In this document: positions 1 to 11,400 of the stretch, one piece after another
How positions within the stretch are numbered: position 1 is the stretch's first letter
Layout: the number at the start of each line of letters is the position of its first letter
Assembly: GCA_009792885.1 (NCBI GenBank)
Contig: WMCF01000018.1
Location: 9,368,927 to 9,432,926, forward strand
Direction of reading: 5' to 3'
Length of the DNA stretch: 64,000 nt
Source of the DNA: Eremophila alpestris peregrina
Lineage: Eukaryota > Chordata > Aves > Passeriformes > Alaudidae
Notes under the pieces: generated by a model
What the model was told of the DNA's origin: nothing
The model's input: the letters and a program-made list of their open reading frames with translations, nothing else
Database searches by the model: none
Translations under genes and position numbers: made by a program

Positions 1-611
1 AGGAGTAGAATTTAGAGAGATCATTCATACTTCATTGAACAGCACTGTAGAAGGCAGAGGACATTTTCCCAAGCATGTTTGTTTGAGGCAAGATTTGCTT
101 TATTCCCATCAGTGGGGTATGAGCAGAGATGGAGGTTCACAAGGTCAAACACAAGACCTCTCCCTCCATGGGCTGCAGGTCAGAGCTCAAGTACTCAAAG
201 AGAAACTTCATCTGTAGTCAGTGCTGGCTATGAAAGTGGCTTTACAAATCATGTGTTCTTCTCTGTAAGCCTTGCTTACTTATTGCTAACCTGAAACTGT
301 GCCCATAGACAAGCAAGAAAATACCCCTGGCTGGGTCACCAATACAAGCCCAGCCCAAGCAAGGGGTATCTGACAATTTTGCAGTGAGGCACTGCAGAAT
401 CATTCAGGCAGGACAGAAGTAGCTGCAGGAAAAAGACAATGTGGTACAAACAAAACATGAAGTGATTCCAGCTCAGGAAAACAAGCTGATGAAAGGCAAA
501 TAAGAAGCCTAGACATAAATAAAGGTGAATGGCTTTACACAGAGGAAGTTTATTTCTGATGTATGTCTGCAAGATGAAAGGTAAAGCAGAATATCCAGCA
601 ACTGGCCATGA

Positions 612-735
612 AACCATTCCAGGCCAGGTTGGACTGTGCTCTGAGCAGCCTGGTCCAGTGGAAGATTCCCTGCCTGTGGCAAGGATCAGCTTTAAGGTCC
701 CCTCCAACTCAACCCATGATTCTATAATCACAGAT
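612..735 (+). repeat. CR1 LINE 3' end fragment
   Basis: This stretch follows the CR1 3' consensus in order: a 'ccaggttggact' block, a 'gagcagcctggtccagtgga' block, a 'ccctgcc' block, then 'ttaaggtcccctccaact' and a terminal 'atgattctat' tail. The order places the element on the + strand. It is 5' truncated, as is usual for CR1, and has no coding capacity. Confidence 0.85.
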
Positions 736-2572
736 GCCAGAACTAATAAAGACCTGGACTTGCTTTTTCATGGCTAGCAGTCCAGCTACCAGTGGATTGA
801 ATTATTTGCTCTTTGTGGGGTTGTTTTTATTTTTTCAACAAAATTCAGGAATCTATGCAGCAAATCTATCAGCTTTTCTGAGGTCAGTGAAATTACAACA
901 CATTTGCAATTTAGGTTGCTTATTTCTCAAATAAACAGATAAATTAGACTACCATAAAGTCCAAATGCATCTAGAGAAAGTGGCAGCTCTCCAGGTAAAA
1001 AGAATCAGCCATCTGCTCTAAAAAATAAAAGCAAAAATCTAATAAAACCCAGTGACAGATCACTTCACTCATTGAGAGAAACTTGGAACAGTGAGGCTGA
1101 AATCAGTTCCGTGAAACTGGAGGAGTCACACAACAGAGAGGTTGCAACTGATCTGATGGCATTCACTACATGGAGACTCAACACATACTTCAAGTCTTAA
1201 TTCTTACTATAACTACTACTTCTGTTGTTATTATTAATCCTTTAGGTCTGCTTACAACTTTGAGATGGTCTTTAGTTGATAAACCTTTTGGGGATTGAGC
1301 ATTACTACACAAAGGAGGAGATATGACTCAAGTCTAAACTTTTCTGGTTTATTTCTGGGAGTGATTCTTATGTGCAATGACTTTTGGAAGAGTCAATTTG
1401 TCACCTTTGGAATGAAGGTATTTAAGAGTCTGGACTTTCATTAGTAAAACAACAATTGACTTTACTGAAAGAGTTTAGTTCAACTATATGAACAAAATAT
1501 TTTCAAGCTAGAAGATCTGTTTGGAGCTGCTTTGTGCTGGAATGTCACCCACACAAATCTTGTGAGGGAACATTAAGTGACAATACACTGAAAATGATGA
1601 AGCTTGTGTTGGAGTAAAATCTCTGTGGCTGGGAAAAAAAATTCTCAAAGGAGGAAGCATTTACATTCCAGTTTCTAAATAAGCTATTAATTAATGATAT
1701 GATTTTTTGCAAACATACACAATCTAACTTTCTTGTCAACATATTGGTTTTCTTCATGTTTTTCCCCTTTTGTTTAAGCTCTTACCTCAGGCCTTGTTCC
1801 AGGACAGGGTGTTAGTTCTTTAGACTTCCATCTAAAGCCTAATAATCTAATTCTTGAGACTATTGTAGACCAACTGGCAATTTAAATTTAGGACTTTGCA
1901 TCTTAAAAATGAATGTTTCTATATACAGTAGACTCTCAACACCCTGGGGCACCTGAGCTAGTCCTTCCTTCTCCAGAACACATTCCAGTTTCCTTCTGCT
2001 AGCTGAAATTAACAATAGTGAATGTATGAATAAGCAAATAATTTTTTTTTTAAATACAATAAAAAGCAATTTTGCTCAGGGCTGCAAATCCACTTTAAAT
2101 ACCTTTCTCTCTAGCACTCTCAGTTTTCCTTGCAACAATGAAGGTCTTAAACACATGCAGTGGAAAACACCAGATCCCAGTGTGGGAGATGTTCAAAATC
2201 AAGATTAGGAAAGAGGAATTTTCTCCAGAACACATATTTTATAAAGACAGAGATGCTCACCCCTGGAGTCTGATCTTTGTGCTCTCAGGAAAGTCCTTGT
2301 TCCTGCTGCTGAACTGCTACACAAGCAGTGCTGTGGCTCCAGGGGCCCCCTCAGGCTCCCCTCATGCCAAACAAAGGAACACTAATTTTCTGCCTGCAGA
2401 AACAGGTGTGCTGAGGCATGGAGACCCTGGATACTACCAGAGCTGTGCTGCTTTAAGGAGGATTCTGCTGTTTAGGAAGGAAGAGTGAGGGGTGGATGGG
2501 ATCCTGTACTCCTGGATCGCCCACTATCACTCAGAAACCCTACAGAAAAGTATGAAAGAATGAGTCATAAAT

Positions 2573-2618
2573 TAATAAATAAAGACATATCAATAAATAA
2601 AGACATATCAATAAATAA
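2573..2618. repeat. 18-bp A/T-rich tandem repeat, about 2.5 copies
   Basis: An 18-base unit, 'caataaataaagacatat', occurs in two full copies (the first with a changed first base) followed by a ten-base partial copy. It contains AATAAA-like words only because of its composition. No function is implied. Confidence 0.8.
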
Positions 2619-4576
2619 GCCCACCAGAAGCCCAAAAAATAGAGGGTGCAATTAAAATCCTTGCTCTGCTGAAACCAATGGTGAAGAATTTCTCTCCTTA
2701 CCTATGTTACTGTTTTTCTCCAAAGAAGCAAGGTCAATGAAGAGGTTTACCAGGCAGGGAGAAAAATAAACAAGCAAAAGAAAATAAAGATTAATTATGA
2801 GAACTACATAGATAGTTTTGATAAAATATTACAAAATGTGGTAAGATGCCAGCAATGCTGACTGCCGATGTGCAATCTGCCTATCAAGGTGACCAGTGTA
2901 TTTGATTTACACATTTCTAATTATTATGTAGTATTTCAAGCTATTAAATATCCTTAACATCCTTTTTTTTTTTTTTTTGGCTGCAGATGAGTTCTGTATT
3001 TTTTTACCTTCTCTCTCCAATATTTGTTGCTTGATCTCCATTGAACTGTGATACTTCATTTTGCATTAGATTGTAATGCCAAAGCTGTGTTCAGCCATGC
3101 AGTAGAAGAGCTCCCACAGAACCCTACTGGGACACTCACAGTGGTAAGTGATGAGGTAGGAGTGGGGGCTTCAGTCAACTGGCGTTCATCTGTGCTGTAT
3201 ATTTTATGGCTCTAAATTCAAGTAGCAACTACTTTTTAAAAATTAGTGCAACATCTTTAATTAGAGGACAAGAGCAACAGAGAACCTATAATTATTAAAA
3301 AAACAAAATCATGTGGTTGATGCAGTGAGTAGTGTCTTTGTCGTCACAGCGAGTCCACTCTGCTCCTGGTCGCTCCTCAGTCAGCTTCAAGGGCAATCAC
3401 TACTAATTAACAAAGCTTTTAAACTCTTCCAGGGAACGTGGCCCAGACCACTGAGGTACTGTAAGAATACTCAGACACACAGATCTTCAAATTCTGTCCT
3501 TATGTTGACTTCTTCCAAAATGCAAAGCAGAAACTTCCTTCAATACAATGAAACCAAAAGTATTGTAGTTGCATTTTTGTGCCCTCCCCACGGCCATCCA
3601 AGGCTTTCTCACCAGAGAACCACCTTCCATGCTCCTGATAAATTTGCATGTGTATCCATACACAGAAAACAACAAAGACTACTCAGGCTTTGCAGAGCAA
3701 CCATCTCCCTTCTGTACTTTAATGAGCAGAATTAGGACTGGACACCAAAACTAGAGGTTTGAGTTGGGTAAAATCTGTCTGATGGCATCCATCTAGAGTT
3801 AGTCAAGTGGCAGCAACAGTGTCTTTTGTATTGGAGCTGTGTAATTTGGGCTGAAATAGGATTGAAAGAGTAAACAAAGCTAATGGCTTTCATCTGAGGT
3901 TAGATTTTCTACTGAAGTGCCTGCTTGTAGAAACTCTTTTTTTATAGACAAACATGATTTCTTTGAAGAAAGAGAGAACTCCACCACCAGTTTCTCCTCC
4001 TAGCTGCAAGGACGTGCAGTATCACCGATAACCTCGCTAGACCCAAAGGGGTGGTATCATTACTGCTCTTTGATATGCAGATACCGGGAGCTGCTATTCT
4101 TATCCTGCTGGTTTTGCGTTTAGCCTGTGGAAAAAACAAACAGGTTCTCCCGTGTTCTCCCTGTGCCCATCCCTCTTGCCTGCCCGGGTTGCACAACTGC
4201 AGTGGACGGGCCATGGTCCAGGAGGAGCAGGTCCTGCTGCTGACCACAGGCACACGGCTGCTGACCATCAGCTCCTGCCTCAGAGCATCCCACACCACGC
4301 AAGCCCAGTTCGTTCCAGGGCCTTACTAAAAATACTCTAGACCCCTTGTAATTTAAGCCATAATTGATAGCTGCCTTTGGCAAAGAGCAGTTTCGCAGGC
4401 GTCAAGAGTTTAATCGCAGCCACTTGAGTCACAGCTACCCAAGTGTCACCAAGGAGCACCCCGAGTCACAGCAGCCCAGCCACCTGCCCCTTTCCAGCGG
4501 GAGCAGAAAACACCCACATGCATCTATAGAAAGACAAGTCCTTAAAAAGAAATAAATAGTTTGTCTTCTGGTGGGG

Positions 4577-4860
4577 GACAGGTTCTTCTCTCAGGTAACT
4601 CGGGACACGACAAGAGCACATGGTTCTAAGCCATGCCAGGGGAGGTTTAGGTTGAACACCAGAAAGATTTTTTTCTCAGGAGTGATTAGACGCTGGAATG
4701 GGCATCCCAGGGGGGTGGTGGAGTCACCGTCCCTGGAGCTGTTTAGGGAAAGACTGGACATGGTACTCAGTGCCGTGGTCGGCTTGACATGGTGATGTTC
4801 GGTCATAAATTGTACTCGATGACGCCAGAGGTCTTTTCCAACCTATTTGACTCTGTGATT
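4577..4860 (+). repeat. CR1 LINE 3' end, abutting the XRCC2 CpG island
   Basis: The stretch follows the CR1 3' UTR consensus: 'ccaggggaggtttaggttg', 'gtggtggagtcaccgtccct', 'ggtcttttccaacct' and a terminal 'gactctgtgatttt'. Orientation is +, the same as XRCC2. The 3' end of the element lies about 210 bases before the XRCC2 ATG, directly at the edge of the CpG-rich sequence. It is better preserved than the copy at 612-735. A CR1-Y-like subfamily is possible but is a guess. Confidence 0.88.
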
Positions 4861-4861
4861 T

Positions 4862-5440
4862 TCCCCGCCGTGTCCAAGGAATCCCAAGCAGCGTACGAGG
4901 GACAGCCGGGCGGGCGGCCGTGACTCGAGCCCAAGGCGGGACTCGAACCCCTGACTCCCGAGCCCGCAGGCTCCACCCCGCGCTCCCGAGGGGCCGAGCC
5001 GCGCAGGCGCAGAGGGCGCGGCCGGGCGGGGGCGCTGCGGGGCGGCGGGCGCGGGGCCGCGGGGCCGCCATGGGTGACGCGTTCGGCGGGGCGGAGTCGG
5101 GCACTCAGGTGAGGCGCGGCCGCCGCCCCGCTCCCCTCAGCCCCGGCCCGGGCACACGGGCGGGGAGGGCCGGGGAATGCCTCATCCGGGAGAAAAGAGG
5201 AGCGCTGAGCCTCCCCCATCACCCCGACGGGGCGGGCGCGGGGGAGCCCCCGCGGGGCCTCCTGAGGGGGCGGTGCGTGAGGGAGGGAGGGAGTTCCGCC
5301 CCCCGAAGGGCCGCGGAGGCTTTCCCGGTGGATTTCCCGCGGATCCCGGAGGGATCAGGGTGCCCTGGGTTCTGCCTTTGTGTCGGGATGCGGGTGGGCT
5401 CCTGCCGTGGGCGCCTCTTGCAGCACGGGGGGAATTGGTT
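4862..5440 (+). promoter_or_regulatory. XRCC2: CpG-island promoter of XRCC2
   Basis: GC and CpG density rise sharply from about 4862, just after the CR1 element, and fall away after about 5440, covering exon 1 and the start of intron 1. No TATA box is evident, as expected for a housekeeping repair gene. 'cgcgcaggcgca' at 5000-5011 is one base off the NRF1 palindrome consensus. The transcription start cannot be placed from sequence alone but should lie between roughly 4900 and 5069. Confidence 0.7.
5070..5108 (+). CDS. XRCC2: XRCC2 coding exon 1
   Basis: Thirteen codons, MGDAFGGAESGTQ, end at a GT donor (gtgagg). The start ATG has a near-ideal context, 'gccgccatgg'. The AESGT stretch matches the vertebrate XRCC2 N-terminus, and the 39-nt length equals the human first coding exon. 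The exon lies inside the CpG island. It is too short to stand out as an ORF, and the long frame read through it into intron 1 is an artefact. Confidence 0.93.
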
Positions 5441-8400
5441 CAGGTGCCTCGATAATTCCTTTGTAAATATTCTCTTTGCGCTCCCCTTCCAAGCGTTGGA
5501 GGGGATGCCTGAAGAACAAGACCTGTGAGGAAGGTTTCATTTTAAGGTTCGGACTTGATCTTAAAGGTCTCTTCCAACCTTATGATTCTATAAATAAACA
5601 TAATGTAAGGTGGAATTGTTTTCCTCCTCTTTAGGAGAAAGAGGTTTGAGTTTCAGGATTTTGTTGTTTTGTTTTATTAGGTTTTTTTATTTCATTTTTG
5701 GGTGTTCTATTTGTCAGAAACTTCCACTTGCAATCAGCAAGTTAATTGCTTGGAGATTCGTGTGTAACTGTACAAGAATATGCTGAATAGTTCACATAAA
5801 ACAGAAAAGTGTGACAATATTTATTTACTGTTAAAGCTCTGTGTGGTTTTTAGTGGGACTTGAGCTTTTAAGCCCTTTTGACATTTGAAAAAAAAATAAT
5901 TAGTACCAGATGTCCACTACTGGCAAATAGACATGAATGAAGGACATGGGCTGTGCTCTTTGTCCAAGGGGCAAATGCATTTATTTGTGCACATGAGTGG
6001 TGCCAATGGGGAATGCACATGGCATTAACTGCCTGCAATCCATGGATATCCAGTCTGGAACACGGGAGGAGATTGACAACCAATGGGTTAAGAAAAGTCA
6101 GTGTATGAATACAGTGTCCAGAAAAAAAATGGTAAAAGCACTTGAAACAGAAAACACTTAATTTAAAACAATGCTTCTTTAAATAGTCTCATGCATAAAG
6201 TCAGATTTTACTGAGTTATACTGAGACCGCAGTGTTGTGCTTTATTATGGAATATAATTAATACAACAAATTAGAACTTCTTGCAAAACACCTTTGGTAT
6301 ATCACAATAGGAGTAATGATAAATAGCTTGCATTTGTCTTCATGCCCAAAGTTTACAAAAGCTCAGTCAGAGCAGTTATAGTGGTTGAGAATTAAATTTT
6401 GTCTAGTACTCGAGATAGGTTTGTATGTGTAAATAGCCTGTAGGTTAGCTCACAGCCTCTACCAGAGCTGGAATATTTAAATGGAATTTCTTTAACATTT
6501 TAATGAAGTAATTCCTCATTCCTGACAAGACCTATGTGTGTGCTTCCACTGATGCACAGCTCTGTTGAAACCAACAGAGTACAAGCATGTCATGCTTTAG
6601 TCAGTGGGACTGTCCATATGCATATTTGTTTATTAAAAGGATGATAAATTATAAAAGGCATAGCTGAAATATTTGAGTCTCATCAGCTTTGTCATTAATG
6701 ACATTTAACCCAGCTGCTGCTGAACTTTTGCTGTGCAGCTTGTTCTCTACATGTAACTGCACATCTGTGCAGTTTCTTGCTGGCATAATTACATTCTCAA
6801 TGAACACCTAGGAGTGGGGAGCTGCCACTAGCAGGTTGTTAAAGGGTGGTGTTTTGTGTAAAAAAATATGAAGAGAGGCTTACAGAGGAAAAAATGAGCA
6901 CCTACACTTCGATTATAGAATCTAAGTCCCTCAAATGGGATTTGGAATTTACTTGGGATTTTTTTTCTAAGCTCTTCCCACTCCAAGGTTCCCTCCAGTG
7001 ATGCTGTACTGCTGTGTTCTGTATATTTTTTGTGACAAAGCTTGGGACACCTGACATCCACCCTCCAGATTGCCCTTTACATGCTGCAGATTCTCACCCT
7101 CTCGTTTTCCAGAAGAACATGTGAGGAGGCGAAATGGGAAAGCCTCCCCTGGAACAGAGCCAGGGTGGCTCTTGCTCCATTTTACTGTAATGTGGGCAGA
7201 GGTGAGGGATGCCTGTGTAGTGTCTCACCTCAGCTTTGCTTCCATCACTTCTGCTGCAGTGTGGACAAACCTTTGTGAGAGCTGAAGGAAAATTGTTGGC
7301 TGTTGCTGCCAGGAACCCTGTTGCTCCCAGCATGGCACTAATGAGGCAAGTGCCTTTGGAGATTCTGCTTCAGAACTCGGAAGTAAATACAAGCTTGATA
7401 AAAACACAGGTGCACTGTCATCAGCAAATTACCATAAATTACCTACATGAGCAGTGCTCAGAGGAAGCACCTGTAGTTATTTAACATTAATATATAAATT
7501 TGTCATTGAAATAACAGCAGATTCATATTTAAACGATAGCGATCAATTTACTGTGTGTTTCCAGAGCTCTCTCAGTACACTTAAAGAGTTGATAGTCTAA
7601 GAGGAGACAGGGGCTCACTGTTCCAGAAAAATAAACAATGCAGAGGGTATATTTGTTAGTGTACAGATTAATTTAGGAGCAGGAGGCTGCAGCAGTGTGT
7701 TCAGTAGTTGTGACTGCTGGCCCCAGCAGTGCCCATCATTGAGCCCCCGTTATCCCTGTGTGCTGCTTCCTCTGCTAAGAAGTGAAGAGCATCAGAAAGC
7801 AGCAGCCTGTGGTGGTTTTCCTCTTTGCTTCAACTTCCACTGCCTACAAAGGGGTGGGAGATTCCTGGTTCTTCTCCCCAGTGGGTGCAGCCTCTCCTCA
7901 CTGGTGGCCAGGGCCAGGCCCTGGCATCTGCTTGCACAGAAGAGCTGCACGTGTAGGGTGTGCCAAGGCCTTCTTGGTAGCTGAGAGCTGCTGGTTTGTG
8001 TGCCCCAAGTTATGTTCCTGTATTCTTATGTACATATGTCCATCTGGATTTTTGCTTTGTCCAGTTCATGAAACCCTGCTGGTTCTCAGGAGTTCACCAT
8101 GTGTTTTCTGTGCTGCACAAATGTGTGAAGTGTAACAAGAGGATCTGATGATCCAGAGCAAGGTCAAGTCGAGTGTTTTTTTGGCCCTTCAGAGGATGAG
8201 TCAGAAAACTCTCAGATACGTGTGAAGAGGCCAAGGCAAACACATTGACATTTTGTTAATGGAAGGGACTTTTAAAATGTCAATGAAAATGTCACACTTC
8301 GATTCCCATTGTGACCACTTGAAGTAAATTCAGGACCATTTAATGGAGTTTTATTTTACTGTTAAAGGCAAACACACACACAACTGTCCAAAGAACTTTT

Positions 8401-11400
8401 AAGATCATTCAGAGCAAATGTTGGTCATGGGTGTGATGAGGAGGAGAGCAAGAGAAGGCAGCAGTTGTTTGAAGATGTGTGCTCACTGCTTTTTTGGTCT
8501 TGAGGATGGGATAAAACTGGACAGGATTTGTTTTCTTCAGATCCTTAAATGACAGCTGGATGTCTTGGAGAATGAAGTATTTGTCACTGAGCATCACAAT
8601 AATGTCTTTTCTCATGTGTGCTAATACATGTAGGGAATAACAGCTCTAGTACCAAGGAAAATGTTCATTCTCACTTTACCAGTGTGCCAGAATTACTAAC
8701 ACAGGTTCTGTGAATTCCTCTCTACTTGCTATGCAAATACCTCTCAATTTAAGAAACTGTCCATGATCTTTGAACTAATTAATTTTACAATGGACTTACT
8801 TTACGAGGGGCTTTGGAAAACTTGCTTAACAAATTCAAGCTTGCTTTAGAAAGGTTCTTGCAGAGCCACTGGTGACTAATTACTTTTGAACATCCTTAAT
8901 CCATACTCTGTTTGAACAAGTAACTATTACATAATGGGCTTGTAGCCCAGAGGAGTCCTGTGTAACTTTTCATGTGAAATGCACATGGTTTTACTTAGAA
9001 ATGCTCAGGGGATTGATGATGGGTAAGGTTTCACCTCTCAGCCAGTATTTTTTTTGGAGGTTGATGGTTGTTACAAATTATGTTCTTTCCCTTTGTTCTT
9101 TGGAATGGCAGCACTGCAGTGTACTGGAGATGATCCCTCTCACTCATGTCCCTGCCCAGCCTTTGCTTTTTTAACTTTATTTCTCCTCATATCTCCAGTC
9201 CTCATTGCCACTGAATCTGTGTGCTCATTGTTTGTGAGGCTGGGACCTTCTGTTGCTGTAGTCCAGACTATACATTTCCATATGTATTTATGAAAGCATT
9301 TTTAAAATCAGGCTAATCTTTCAGTAGGACTGTCATGGAAAACTGTCAGTTCTTGGAATCCTTTAAATTTGTTTCCTGAGGTTCGTTATTTTAAGTTAAC
9401 AGCATGGTTTTTTGTCTTGTCTTTAAAAGCTGCTTGCACGACTTGAGGGCAGAAGTTCTCTGAAGAATCTGGAACCTTATCTGTTTGCTGAGGAAGGATC
9501 TCCTGTTCATGGTAAAAATGTGTCTTTATCCCATTTATGGAAAAATCTTCATGTAAAAGTATTTTCAGAGATAAGCATACAAGGAAATTATTTTGCCCCA
9601 GATAAGAATTTTAATTGTTGATGCAGTTCAATGCAAACTAGATAAAATGGAATAATGCAGAGTCACCCTTCCAAACATTATTAAATAGGCCTTAAAATCT
9701 ACTTTATGCACTGGTGGAGGTGAGTGAATACCAAGCACGTTGGTCAGTGCCAGTAGTTTCCAGCAATTTGTTCTAGAGTCTGTCATTAAACCTCTTTGTT
9801 TGTTTTTTTAATCAATGGTCTGGACAACCACCACAAAGTCATAACTGCAGAAATTTGCAAAGAACATGAAGTTCAGTAAATAACAAAGAGTTCGGTGATA
9901 CAGAGTTGTCTGGGTAAGTTAGGCTGAGGGGCATGAGCAAACAGTGTTCTTCAGTGAAGCCAAGTCATCAAGCCATTCAGTCTTGACCTGAAAAATCCTA
10001 AATATTTAGGATTAGATAGAACTTCATAAACAATTCCATTATGGACACAGGTACTAATTAGTTGAATGAGTTCACAATGTCAGGATCAACATGGCTCAGA
10101 GACCTTCAGTGAATGAACTAGAATTTACATTGGAGAAATGGGGTAACCTTTCAATGACACCAGTACAAGAAATTGTAATACCAAGGTTGGATATTTTAAT
10201 GAAAGAAATTAGTGAATTAAACAGAAATTGATACACTATTCAAGAAGTCAGACTGATTTTCCAGATTGTGTGAAATTTCATGAATTTCACGATGGAAGAG
10301 ACAAGTCTGATTACACAAGACTAAAAACATAAATGAAAAAAGACATATGAGTGGCAAACTAAGGATCAGTGGTGAGGTACTGCTGTGGTGGAATTCATGT
10401 ATGATTGAGTGGATTTCATAGGGCAAGTATTTCAGTGGTTAGCAGCACTCTTGTCTGCAGTTTGAATTCCCACAAATATGGAAGGTTCAGAAGAAAGAGC
10501 AGAAAAAGCAATACAAAGAATCAGGATAATTGGATGAGAGATGATGCTTAGTCTTCAAACCCATTCACTGTGAGACCCTTTGTGTATTGATTTGCAGCAC
10601 TAGAGAACACATGTGGGCTTCAGCAGTACATGATTCCTGCCCTGAAAGTTTCTAGTGTGACATAACAATGATAAAGGGCAGAGAAATACTGCAAGAAGAG
10701 CACAGAATATTTAAATACTTTCATTTCTGAACTGCTTTACTACTCACAAGAAGAATTGGTGTATGCTTCACAAGGCTCTCAAATTCTTACATTTTTTTTA
10801 GAAGATGAGATATTACTGTATTTTTTTCAAAACATGAATATTAAATGATGTTTTAGTCCGGATGTTTGGTGTTTTTTAGTGAACTTTACACACAACAAAT
10901 GTTTGAGACAGTACATAACTGAACTGGTTATGTACTGTTCAGACAGGTTTTAAGACATTTTCTTGGTGCAGCAGTCCATAGCATTACATAATTTCATGTC
11001 AAATTATCTGCTTTGCTCTTGAAGCTTTATAGGTTATTCATGTCTGTCTGAAGACTGTTCCAGAACCTCAGTTCTAAGATGGCTGGAAACCTCCTAAAAT
11101 TCATCACTGGTTTCTCTGTGCCAGCAGAGTCATTGAGCTTTTGAAGCACTTTTATTTTTCTTCTGCTTCCAACAAATGGTATCCATTATTACCCATACTG
11201 GTCATGCTTTTTGGCTGACATTAATGAAGCTCTCTGACATATTAGCACAGCTCTTTAGCTGTATATATATAAATGGACTTCACCTTTTATTACGTTTTTG
11301 CTTTGTCTTTTAATACCACAGCATTCATGTGAGCCCATGTGTTATTTTGATGTGTGTTCTCATTATTCAGTCTTAAATCCCTGTTGAAGGCCTACCTCTC

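Larger units (their letters stand above)
1..4576. other. Upstream intergenic flank, no gene seen
   Basis: AT-rich unique sequence upstream of XRCC2. All reading frames here are short, many lack an ATG, and none resembles a protein I recognise. The only structured elements are a CR1 fragment near 612-735 and a short A/T-rich tandem repeat at 2573-2618. In human the next gene on this side of XRCC2 is ACTR3B; no exon of it is visible here. Confidence 0.6.

Noticed and set aside
4920..5528. 202-codon frame reading through XRCC2 exon 1
   Set aside because: It starts at GTG, crosses the exon 1 donor into intron 1, and is kept open by the CpG island. The real coding part is 39 nt.
7697..8135. Overlapping 95- and 117-codon + frames in XRCC2 intron 1
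   Set aside because: They share sequence in different registers, lack ATG-context or splice support, and have no homology that I recognise.
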